Source: an uncultured Lachnospiraceae bacterium (lineage in GTDB: Bacteria; Bacillota; Clostridia; Lachnospirales; Lachnospiraceae). From it: a DNA stretch of 31,567 bases. The stretch's first letter is position 1. Each line of letters opens with the position of its first letter. Below the pieces are notes generated by a model. That model made no database searches. It had not been told where the DNA came from and was given only the letters and a program-made list of their open reading frames with translations. Below, piece by piece: positions 14,978 through 22,106 of the stretch. The stretch is from contig CAJOPI010000074.1 of assembly GCA_905236275.1 (NCBI GenBank), positions 1 through 31,567 of the forward strand. Direction: 5' to 3'. The translations under genes were made by a program, and so were the position numbers.

Positions 14978-15709
14978 TTACTTTACTGATGCAAAATATG
15001 CATCTATGCCATTGGCAATTCCCGTTGCCATAAGCGTTCTGTAATTGTCATTTGCCATATTCAGGTCCTCTGTAGGATTTGTCATGAATCCCATTTCAAG
15101 GATCGTCACCGGAACCTGACTCCAGTTGATACCGCTCATTGTATCATTCAGCTGTACTCCCTTGTTCTTCTGTCCTGTTGCCGCACACTGTCCGTTCACA
15201 ACTGCCGCCGACAAAGCCTGACTTGAAGCAGCTATCTGAGGACAATAGGGATTTGCTGCCGTAGGTGCAAGTGCAAGTACACCATTTGCTGCCGATGAAG
15301 CCACACCATTCGCATGAAGCCTGATAAATGCATTTGCCCCGGCAGCATTCGCAATCTGTGCCCTTTCAGCATTACTGATATTTACATCCTGACTTGTCCG
15401 GCACATAACAACCGTATATCCTCTTGCCGTAAGTATAGACTGTAGCTTTAAGGCAACCGCAAGGGTAAGCTCTGACTCGGCAATCCCCGTAGTCGTACCA
15501 TGTGTGCCCCCTGCTACCTTTGCCTTTACGGTTGAAGCACCCGGACCCACAGGCTCTGTCGTGGAATCCCCCTTCGCCTGATGACCTGCATCGATGCATA
15601 CTATCTTCCCGTTTCCTGCTGCTGTGCTTTCAGCTGCCGCTGCTCCCGTTACGGGAAAGACCACAAGGGCGGCCGCAAGAAGAACCGCCGTAAACTTTTT
15701 AATAAACAT
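14978..15709 (-). CDS. Secreted N-acetylmuramoyl-L-alanine amidase (Amidase_3)
   Basis: 243 aa. Cuts the amide bond between muramic acid and the stem peptide in the cell wall. A signal peptide (1 to about 26, ending AAAA) leads directly into the catalytic domain; no wall-binding repeats or anchor are present. The zinc site of the Amidase_3 family is readable: His43 in IDAGHQ, Glu80 in AESELTLAV, His132 in RLHANG, and the catalytic Glu205 in ILEMGFMTN. It is compact compared with CwlC/LytC-type enzymes that carry SPOR or cell-wall binding domains. Middle gene of the udk operon, 25 bases after udk and 20 bases before mscL. Confidence 0.92.
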   Translation of the reverse strand: MFIKKFTAVLLAAALVVFPVTGAAAAESTAAGNGKIVCIDAGHQAKGDSTTEPVGPGASTVKAKVAGGTHGTTTGIAESELTLAVALKLQSILTARGYTVVMCRTSQDVNISNAERAQIANAAGANAFIRLHANGVASSAANGVLALAPTAANPYCPQIAASSQALSAAVVNGQCAATGQKNKGVQLNDTMSGINWSQVPVTILEMGFMTNPTEDLNMANDNYRTLMATGIANGIDAYFASVK

Positions 15710-15734
15710 TTTCCACTCTCCTTTTTATCTTCTT

Positions 15735-16436
15735 TTATTTATCCAATGATTTCATCGCTTCTGAAAAATAGCCCTCTGCACTGTAACTGTCTTTCCTTGC
15801 GGCAACGGTTCCCCCATCCAGTATAGCCTGTATCTTCGCTGCAACAAGATCAAGCGCAACATCATTTTTACCGCTGTTCGTAACGATGTCCGCATACATT
15901 TTCGTAGGTTCGACATAAAGGTAATGCATGGGTTTTACGGTTTTTAAATACTGATCGATGATATTTTCAATATCCCTTCCGCGCTCTTTAATATCTCTCT
16001 GGACACGACGAAGTATCCTCTCGTCGGCATCAGCATCCACGAAGATCCTTATATCCATGAGATTCCTGAGCTTGTCATCTGCCAGAACAAGAATACCTTC
16101 GAGAAGGATTATCTTGCTCGGACGCACCTCTACAACTTCCTCCGAACGGTTATGCTTTGTATAATCATAAACCGGACATTGTATCGTGTGTCCATTCTTC
16201 AATTCGCGCAAATGCTCGATCAGCAGATCAGTCTCAAAAGCCGAGGGGTGATCATAGTTAATCTTCTGCCTCTCCTCAAAAGGCAACTCATCATGCGCCC
16301 TGTAATAATTGTCGTGATAGAGCACTGTCACGCTCTCACCAAACATTTCCTTCAGTCGGTTGGTAAAGGTAGATTTTCCCGAACCCGTTCCGCCTGCAAT
16401 ACCGATAACTATTGGTCTCTCACTATTTTCCTGCAT
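15735..16436 (-). CDS. udk: Uridine kinase
   Basis: 233 aa, cytoplasmic. Phosphorylates uridine and cytidine to UMP and CMP in pyrimidine salvage. The P-loop is GGTGSGKST (about 15-23). YHDNYY, followed by the DHPSAFE segment and PVYDYTKHNR, matches the nucleoside-binding signature of bacterial Udk. A C-terminal tail of about 25 residues goes slightly beyond the usual 205-215 aa. It has a consensus promoter about 40 bases upstream and leads an operon with a cell-wall amidase and mscL. Confidence 0.95.
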   Translation of the reverse strand: MQENSERPIVIGIAGGTGSGKSTFTNRLKEMFGESVTVLYHDNYYRAHDELPFEERQKINYDHPSAFETDLLIEHLRELKNGHTIQCPVYDYTKHNRSEEVVEVRPSKIILLEGILVLADDKLRNLMDIRIFVDADADERILRRVQRDIKERGRDIENIIDQYLKTVKPMHYLYVEPTKMYADIVTNSGKNDVALDLVAAKIQAILDGGTVAARKDSYSAEGYFSEAMKSLDK

Positions 16437-16474
16437 AATTCTTTCCTTATTAAAATCAACTATTTTACTATAAA

Positions 16475-16503
16475 ATTATATCTTTGTAACTTTATAGTGT
16501 CAA
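16475..16503 (-). promoter_or_regulatory. Consensus promoter of the udk operon
   Basis: On the minus strand, TTGACA (16498-16503), exactly 17 bases, then TATAAT (16475-16480): a perfect sigma-A/sigma-70 consensus. The predicted start near 16468 leaves about 30 bases of leader to the udk ATG. Confidence 0.85.
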
Positions 16504-16552
16504 CTAAATCCTGTTTTATGCGCCATAAGCTCCCCGAACCGCATTTTACTAT

Positions 16553-16567
16553 TGATAAAATTTATCA
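16553..16567. promoter_or_regulatory. Fur-family-like 7-1-7 box upstream of the metal ATPase operon
   Basis: Perfect inverted repeat TGATAAA-A-TTTATCA. The known 7-1-7 Fur box is TGATAAT-N-ATTATCA; 12 of 14 arm bases agree and the spacing is identical. It ends 8 bases before the weak -35 box of the DUF6110 gene, centred near -52 of the predicted start. That position is compatible with activation or partial occlusion. No Fur-family gene lies in the window. Confidence 0.5.
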
Positions 16568-16575
16568 TTTATTTA

Positions 16576-16605
16576 TTAGCCAAGAATACCCCGATACCTT
16601 ATAAT
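16576..16605 (+). promoter_or_regulatory. Predicted promoter of the DUF6110-ATPase operon
   Basis: TATAAT at 16600-16605 is perfect, but the -35 region (TTAGCC at 16576-16581, 18-base spacing) is weak. That is what an activator-dependent promoter would look like. Confidence 0.45.
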
Positions 16606-16643
16606 CAATATGATAGAGTAAAACTCACAGGAGGTGTATTATT

Positions 16644-16964
16644 ATGATGTTTGAATGTTTATCTAAAATTGCTTGGAAAAAGGTGGGCATTTTTGCCGGA
16701 GGTGTCCTTTTCGGGACAGCCGGAATCAAGATTCTTGGAAGCAAGGATGCCAAGAAGCTTTATACCGAGTGCACTGCAGCCGTTCTCAGATGTAAGGATA
16801 CCGTACTCGAGCAGAAAGACATAATCGTTGAAAACTGTTCGGATATCTATGAAGATGCCAAGGTTATAAACCAGAAGAGAGATGACGAAAGAAGAGCTCA
16901 GGAATATGCAGAAGCTAAAGCTCTTGTTGAGGGCAAGGAAGAAAGTACAGGTGAGGCTATTTGA
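16644..16964 (+). CDS. DUF6110-like small protein, partner of the metal ATPase
   Basis: 106 aa; AGGAGG at 16629-16634 is 9 bases before the ATG. A weakly hydrophobic N-terminal helix (about 14-32, VGIFAGGVLFGTAGIKIL) is followed by a charged helical region with two Cys (C43, C50) and a further Cys at C65, and an acidic end. The arrangement (small single-helix protein immediately before a P1B ATPase) is recognised from Clostridia, where it is annotated DUF6110; the function is unknown. Its stop (TGA) overlaps the TTG start of the ATPase by three bases inside TTGA, so translation is coupled. A chaperone or regulatory subunit role for the pump is inference. Confidence 0.75.
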   Translation: MMFECLSKIAWKKVGIFAGGVLFGTAGIKILGSKDAKKLYTECTAAVLRCKDTVLEQKDIIVENCSDIYEDAKVINQKRDDERRAQEYAEAKALVEGKEESTGEAI

Positions 16965-19048
16965 ATTTTACGATCCTGCATGAGCTTGACGGCCGGATAA
17001 GGCTCAAAGCTCATGTTTACGGCAAAATGACTACTCATGAAGCAGACCTTTTGCAGTACTATCTGATACAAAAACAAAACATTGCAAATGTTATCGTACA
17101 TGAAAGGACTTCAAGCGTAACGGTTCTTTACAAGTATGACAGACAGAGCGTTATAGATTCCTTGCTCTCATTTCATTTCGATGACGAAGAAAATGAAGAG
17201 CTGGTGCCGGAGCATACCGGAAGAGAGCTGAATAACCTCTACGAGGAAAAGCTCTTTTTCTATCTTACAAGCAGGGGAATAATGCAGTTCCTTCTCCCGA
17301 AGCCGGTAAATTTCGTAATCACGACCTTCAGGATGATCCGTTATCTCATCAAGGGATTAAAGAGTCTTAAAAAGTTCAGGGAAGAAGGCTTGAAGGTTGA
17401 GCTTCTTGATGCGACAGCAATAGCTGTCTCCTATTTCAGAGGTGATTATGAGACTTCAAGCTCCATCATGTTCCTTCTGCGGCTGGGAGGACTTCTCGAA
17501 GAATGGACACACAAGAAATCTGTGGATGACCTTGCGAGAAGTATGTCCCTGAACGTGAAAAAGGTCTGGAAAAAGGTTGGCGACAGCGAGGTAAGTGTTT
17601 CTGTTGCCGCCGTCAACGAAGGAGATATAATCGTTGTCAACTCCGGAAACATAATACCCCTTGACGGTGTCGTAGTACGCGGAGAGGCAATGGTCAACCA
17701 GGCGACCATGACCGGAGAATCCATGCCTGTCAAGAAAGATGAAGGTGTAACCGTATTTGCCGGAACCGTCATCGAGGAAGGCAGCCTTGAAATCAAGGTT
17801 AATGCCGTTTCAGGCGGCACACGCTACGAAAAGATCGTTCATATGATAGAGGAGTCCGAAAAGCTCAAGTCAAATCTTGAAACAAAGGCGGCAGGACTGG
17901 CTGACAGACTGGTGCCCTACAGCTTTGCCGGAACCCTTCTTACCTATCTTCTGACAGGGGATGTAACAAGGGCAATATCTGTCCTGATGGTTGATTTTTC
18001 CTGTGCGTTGAAGCTTGCAATGCCCATATCCGTTATTTCGGCAATGCGCGAAGCGGGCGGCTACAAGATCACCGTCAAAGGCGGCAAATATCTCGAAGCA
18101 ATTTCAGAAGCTAAGACCGTCGTATTTGATAAGACCGGAACTCTTACTAAGGCAAATCCGGAGGTTGCAGAGGTCATTGCATTCGGCGGCAATTCACCGG
18201 ATGAGATGCTCCGTATAGCAGCCTGCCTCGAAGAGCATTTCCCTCATTCAATGGCAAATGCCGTTGTAAACAAGGCAAGGGAAAAAGGGCTAATGCACGA
18301 TGAAATGCACAGCGAAGTCAGGTATATCGTGGCGCATGGAATCGCAACTACGATTGAAGGAAAAGATGCCGTTATAGGAAGTTATCATTTTGTCTTTGAA
18401 GACGAAAAATGCACGCTTCCCGAAGACGAAAAGGAAAAATTTGACAGCATAGACCAGCGATACTCGCACCTTTATCTTGCAATAGGTGGTGTGCTTTCAG
18501 CTGTTATCTGCATAAACGATCCTATCAGGGAAGAAGCCTCCGCCGTCATCAACTCACTCAGAGCCTGCGGTTTTGATAAAATTGTCATGATGACCGGCGA
18601 CAGCGACAGAACCGCTTCGGCAATCGCCAAAGAGATCAACGTTGATAAATATTACTCGGAGGTATTGCCGGAAGACAAGGCTGCCTTTATCGAAATGGAG
18701 CACGAGCTCGGCAGAAAGGTAATAATGATAGGTGACGGAATCAATGATTCACCTGCACTTTCGAAGTCAGATGTCGGCATTGCCATTGCGGACGGGGCAC
18801 AGATTGCAAGAGAGGTTGCTGATGTCACAATTTCTGCTGATAATCTCTTCGAACTTGTTACCTTGAAATTTATAAGTGATGCTCTGATGCGACGCATCGA
18901 AAGGAATTATCATTTTGTAATGGGATTTAATTTCGGACTGATTCTCCTCGGTGTGGCCGGAATCATCCCTCCCAGCACCTCGGCGTTTCTTCACAATGCC
19001 TCGACGATCGGTGTCAGTCTTAAGAGCATGACGAATTTGTTGAAATGA
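16961..19048 (+). CDS. P1B-type (heavy-metal) ATPase with Phe-Ser-Cys membrane motif
   Basis: 695 aa, starting at TTG 16961 inside the previous gene's end (GGTGAGG upstream). Pumps a transition-metal ion across the membrane using ATP. An N-terminal HMA-like beta-alpha domain (1 to about 70) lacks CxxC. Membrane helices lie at about 100-130, 145-182, 318-360 and 650-690. Cytosolic motifs are complete: TGES 251-254, DKTGT with phosphorylated Asp390, MTGD 544-547 and GDGINDSP 591-598. The conserved His-Pro region reads EHFPHS. The intramembrane metal motif, normally CPC, SPC or TPC, reads Phe-Ser-Cys (346-348, DFSCALKLAMP), losing both the first ligand position and the proline. Specificity therefore cannot be assigned by motif. 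A Fur-like box upstream suggests iron or manganese efflux (inference). Confidence 0.9.
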   Translation: MNFTILHELDGRIRLKAHVYGKMTTHEADLLQYYLIQKQNIANVIVHERTSSVTVLYKYDRQSVIDSLLSFHFDDEENEELVPEHTGRELNNLYEEKLFFYLTSRGIMQFLLPKPVNFVITTFRMIRYLIKGLKSLKKFREEGLKVELLDATAIAVSYFRGDYETSSSIMFLLRLGGLLEEWTHKKSVDDLARSMSLNVKKVWKKVGDSEVSVSVAAVNEGDIIVVNSGNIIPLDGVVVRGEAMVNQATMTGESMPVKKDEGVTVFAGTVIEEGSLEIKVNAVSGGTRYEKIVHMIEESEKLKSNLETKAAGLADRLVPYSFAGTLLTYLLTGDVTRAISVLMVDFSCALKLAMPISVISAMREAGGYKITVKGGKYLEAISEAKTVVFDKTGTLTKANPEVAEVIAFGGNSPDEMLRIAACLEEHFPHSMANAVVNKAREKGLMHDEMHSEVRYIVAHGIATTIEGKDAVIGSYHFVFEDEKCTLPEDEKEKFDSIDQRYSHLYLAIGGVLSAVICINDPIREEASAVINSLRACGFDKIVMMTGDSDRTASAIAKEINVDKYYSEVLPEDKAAFIEMEHELGRKVIMIGDGINDSPALSKSDVGIAIADGAQIAREVADVTISADNLFELVTLKFISDALMRRIERNYHFVMGFNFGLILLGVAGIIPPSTSAFLHNASTIGVSLKSMTNLLK

Positions 19049-19054
19049 AAAGTC

Positions 19055-19085
19055 AAACGCAGCGGCATTAGTACCGCTGCGTTTT
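19055..19085 (+). terminator. Terminator of the metal ATPase operon
   Basis: 11-bp perfect stem (19055-19065 with 19074-19084, core ACGCAGCGG), an 8-base loop and a short T-run at the 3' side. The minus-strand side has a weaker T-rich stretch, so it may also limit the converging hydrolase transcript. Confidence 0.8.
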
Positions 19086-19126
19086 CCATTCCCCGCTTTG
19101 GATTTGTTAATTATCTGCAACTGACA

Positions 19127-20029
19127 TCATATAATCAGTTCCTGTGCGCCAAGCATTATTTCCCAGTCGAGGAATTTATTTCCGGCGTTATCGGCAGTGG
19201 TAACAACTATGGTTTCCGCTTCCGGGAAGATCATTAGCCACTGTCCGCCAAGTCCGTAGAAGGCGTAGCCGTTTGGAATTATCCATATCTGATATCCGTA
19301 GCCTGATGCTTCTCTTTGGTTCGGTCTTGTTGATACCCTGTTTACCGTCATTTCCCGAAGACGGTAAGGAGGATAGATTTCTTTCCCTTCATTGTTTTTC
19401 CCATTTGCCAGAAACATTTCACCCGTTTTCATCAAATCCATGCTTTTTGCATATAATCCTGCGCCGCCCATGGAAACTCCGAAGGGGTCTTTTTTGATAT
19501 ATGCCTCTTTCGAGAAGCCAATCTCATCCAGAAATCTGTCCCTCAAAAATTCCAACAGATCTTTTTCTGTTATCTTTTCTACCAGAGCTGCCAATACATG
19601 TGATGCCGAAGTATCATAATTAAAAACCGTTCCTGCCTTATGATCCGGCTCAGCGATGAAGAAGCTCTCCACCCAGTTTTTTACTCTGCTTGATGCATCA
19701 TAGGTGGTCTTTCTGTAACAGGTTCGCATACTTAGCAGGTTTTCTATGGTCATTTCCAATATCATTGGATCACTGTCCTTATGGATATATTCCGGAAAGT
19801 AATCCGCAATCCTGTCACCGAAATTTATTTTCCCGTCTTCGGCCAGCAGGCCTATCCCCAACCCGACATAAGACTTGGTACAGGAAAACATCCTGTGCAG
19901 CTTATCTCTTCCGCCTTCCGGCGTAAAATATCCTTCATATTCCAGACTGCCTTTTTCACTGACCAGCAGGCTGTGAAGCTCTATCCCCGCCTCAGTTATT
20001 CTATTTATCAGCTTTTCGTACTTATCCAT
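19127..20029 (-). CDS. Serine hydrolase of the beta-lactamase/esterase (PF00144) fold, cytoplasmic
   Basis: 300 aa from ATG at 20029, preferred because AGGAG lies just upstream; a TTG at 20047 would add six residues. No signal peptide or anchor. The class C beta-lactamase-like fold is indicated by Ser49-x-x-Lys52 (SCTK), Tyr138 in FNYDTSASH (the YxN-like motif, here Y-D-T), and a GLGGQ segment near the C-terminus in place of KTG. The S-x-x-K plus YDTSASH form is typical of esterase-like members rather than true beta-lactamases. Because it lacks export signals, antibiotic resistance or wall remodelling is unlikely. It follows the sugar ABC permease by 84 bases and may deacylate imported sugars (inference). 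Confidence 0.85.
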   Translation of the reverse strand: MDKYEKLINRITEAGIELHSLLVSEKGSLEYEGYFTPEGGRDKLHRMFSCTKSYVGLGIGLLAEDGKINFGDRIADYFPEYIHKDSDPMILEMTIENLLSMRTCYRKTTYDASSRVKNWVESFFIAEPDHKAGTVFNYDTSASHVLAALVEKITEKDLLEFLRDRFLDEIGFSKEAYIKKDPFGVSMGGAGLYAKSMDLMKTGEMFLANGKNNEGKEIYPPYRLREMTVNRVSTRPNQREASGYGYQIWIIPNGYAFYGLGGQWLMIFPEAETIVVTTADNAGNKFLDWEIMLGAQELII

Positions 20030-20064
20030 AAAACTCCTGTAAGACAAAAGAGTGTGCCTGTGGG

Positions 20065-20115
20065 GATAAATGTAAATTCATCCCGCGCTTACGCTTGGAT
20101 TCATTAACATTTATC
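20065..20115 (-). other. Intercistronic stem-loop between permease and hydrolase genes
   Basis: A 9-bp perfect outer stem (GATAAATGT with ACATTTATC) encloses a second partially paired stem (ATCC/GGAT) and includes the permease stop codon. No T-run follows, so it is more likely an mRNA-stabilising or processing structure than a terminator. Confidence 0.35.
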
Positions 20116-21010
20116 ACTCTTTAACCGCGCCGGCATTTACGCCTTTTACAAAGTATTTCTGCAGGAAAGGATATGCAACCATGAAGGGAAGGATTGCGCA
20201 TATGATAGATGCGTAATAGAGCGTATCCTGCGAAACTTTATAGGCCGTTGTCGGCGTGTCACCGTCCATGATCATAACCCTCAGCATATACTGGAAGTTA
20301 ACCTGGTCGGGATTTGTGATGTAAATCTGAACTGTTGAATAATCATTCCAGATAGTTACCGCATACATAAGTCCGATGGAGGCAAGCGCTGCCTTTGAAA
20401 GCGGAAGCACTATCCTGAAGAAGATACCCATCGCACTGCATCCGTCAATCTTTGCGGCTTCGATAAGCGAAACCGGTATTCCCTCGAAGAAATTCTTCAT
20501 GAGCACGAGATTGTAAACATTTATTCCATGCTTAACCACGAGAATCCACATGGAATCTACAAGTCCGAGCTGCTTCATTACAAGGTACTCAGGAATCATT
20601 CCTCCTGTGAATACCATCGTTATCATGAGGAACATCGACATTGCACTTCTTCCCGGCATATCATACTGGTTCAATACATATCCGCCGAGCGTCGAAAGCG
20701 CAAGACCTAAAAATGTTCCTGCTACGGTTGTTACAACCGAGTTCATGAAAGGTCTGAAAAGCTTTCTGGTCGTAAATATCGTCCTGTAACCATCAAGTGT
20801 GAAGTTTTCGGGCCAGAAACGGAACTGATATACACCTACCGAGTTCATCGAATCCACGATTACCTTCCACATCGGAAGAATGACTATCAGTGCTATTATT
20901 ATGAATACGATATAATTGGTGAAGTCGAAAGCGGAAAACTTAAACCTTCGCTTTGTATATTCCTGCTCCTCCGCCTTTCTGCCCAATCTCATTAAATTTG
21001 CGTTATCCAT
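20114..21010 (-). CDS. Carbohydrate ABC transporter permease, YtcP/LplC-like (CUT1)
   Basis: 298 aa, six membrane helices (first about 31-52, last about 265-285). The EAA loop that contacts the ATPase is visible at EAAKIDGCSAMGIFFRIVLP, placing it among binding-protein-dependent importers. The N-terminus, length and FTGGMIPEYLVMKQLGLVDS match the YtcP/LplC branch, which takes up complex plant oligosaccharides. Third gene of the cassette, with RBS AGGAG. A small hairpin (CGTTTC/GAAACG) lies in the 47-base gap after the other permease. No ATP-binding subunit is encoded here; a shared MsmX/MsmK-type ATPase elsewhere is expected. Confidence 0.93.
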   Translation of the reverse strand: MDNANLMRLGRKAEEQEYTKRRFKFSAFDFTNYIVFIIIALIVILPMWKVIVDSMNSVGVYQFRFWPENFTLDGYRTIFTTRKLFRPFMNSVVTTVAGTFLGLALSTLGGYVLNQYDMPGRSAMSMFLMITMVFTGGMIPEYLVMKQLGLVDSMWILVVKHGINVYNLVLMKNFFEGIPVSLIEAAKIDGCSAMGIFFRIVLPLSKAALASIGLMYAVTIWNDYSTVQIYITNPDQVNFQYMLRVMIMDGDTPTTAYKVSQDTLYYASIICAILPFMVAYPFLQKYFVKGVNAGAVKE

Positions 21011-21057
21011 TCTTTTTTTCTCCTACCTACGTTTCGTTGTCTACAGGAAACGCTTTT

Positions 21058-22020
21058 TTACATGATACCTCTTCCGCGAACCTTTTTACTTGCCTGATTG
21101 CATATCAGCATAAGGATACATCCGACTACGGACTTGAAAAGTCCTACAGCTGTCGAATAGCCATAATCAGGTATAGCAGTAAGGAAGGTCTTTCTGTAAA
21201 CATAAGTTGAAATAACATCCGACACATCATAAACACGTGAGTTGTACAATACGAATACAGGCTCAAACATATTAAGTACCTTAGCCATATTAAGAATAAG
21301 AACAACGATTATCGTATTCGAAAGAGCCGGCAGTGTAACATGCATGATCTTCTGCAGACGGGTAGCTCCGTCTATATCCGCTGCTTCGTAAAGCTCAGGA
21401 TTGATTCCCGAAAGTGTTGCAAGGAATATTACCGTTCCCCATCCTGTTTCCTTCCACATATTGATAAGGTAGAAAATCGGTCTCCACAGACTCTTGCTGT
21501 GCAGGAAATCAATACTGCTCGACAGGAAGCCCCATTCCTTCATGGTCTCATTCACGAAACCTGTTGACGAAGGTGAAAGGAAAAGAGTGAATATTGCTGC
21601 GACAACCGCATAAGACATAAAGTGGGGAAGATAGATGATTGTCTGGATCGTCTTTTTCATGAACATGTTCTTCATTTCGTTTAAGAATACCGAAATCAGA
21701 ACTGCCGCGAAAGTATTTAACAGAAGCTTTATTATCGATAGTTCCAAAGTGTTGGTAAAGGATTGCCAGAAATCAGGTTCTGAAAAGAGCTTTACAAAGT
21801 TCCCCATTCCAACCCAGTGAATGTTTTTGAGTTTATAACTGTAGAATGCGTAACGTATTCCAAGCATGGGCCAGTAATAAACAAGCAGTACGAATATCGC
21901 TACCGGAAGGAACATGAGGTAAAAGCCTCTGTTGTTCCAGATACGCATTTTCAGGGATTTCTGATTTACCTGACTCCCGTTGGACAAGGTTTCCACCGGT
22001 TTTTTTCCAAAAATACTCAT
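21058..22020 (-). CDS. Carbohydrate ABC transporter permease, YteP/LplB-like (CUT1)
   Basis: 320 aa, six membrane helices after a 35-residue cytoplasmic N-terminus. The EAA motif is YEAADIDGATRLQKIMHVTLP. The motif FLPVAIFVLLVYYWPMLGI and the end VRGRGIM-like basic tail fit the LplB/YteP partner of LplC/YtcP. It forms the heterodimeric channel with the permease encoded next. GAGGT precedes the ATG. It is separated from the binding-protein gene by 86 bases that hold a terminator-like hairpin, so it is probably expressed at a lower level. Confidence 0.93.
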   Translation of the reverse strand: MSIFGKKPVETLSNGSQVNQKSLKMRIWNNRGFYLMFLPVAIFVLLVYYWPMLGIRYAFYSYKLKNIHWVGMGNFVKLFSEPDFWQSFTNTLELSIIKLLLNTFAAVLISVFLNEMKNMFMKKTIQTIIYLPHFMSYAVVAAIFTLFLSPSSTGFVNETMKEWGFLSSSIDFLHSKSLWRPIFYLINMWKETGWGTVIFLATLSGINPELYEAADIDGATRLQKIMHVTLPALSNTIIVVLILNMAKVLNMFEPVFVLYNSRVYDVSDVISTYVYRKTFLTAIPDYGYSTAVGLFKSVVGCILMLICNQASKKVRGRGIM

Positions 22021-22054
22021 GTTTTCGCTACCTCAAATTATTGAACGTTATTAA

Positions 22055-22092
22055 TAAAAATCCCCATCCCAATTCCAGCTTCGGGATGGGGA
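22055..22092 (-). terminator. Intra-operon terminator/attenuator after the binding-protein gene
   Basis: On the minus strand, a GC-rich 10-bp stem (TCCCCATCCC with GGGATGGGGA) and a 12-base loop are followed by TTTTTA. It sits between the solute-binding protein and first permease genes. This is a common way to keep binding protein in excess of permease. Confidence 0.75.
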
Positions 22093-22106
22093 ACTTTTTA
22101 CAAAAT

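Noticed and set aside
20030..20047. Upstream TTG start for the serine hydrolase
   Set aside because: No Shine-Dalgarno precedes it, whereas AGGAG precedes the ATG at 20029.
20065..20115. Terminator between the ABC permease and the hydrolase
   Set aside because: The stem is present but no T-run follows on either strand, so a terminator call is not supported.
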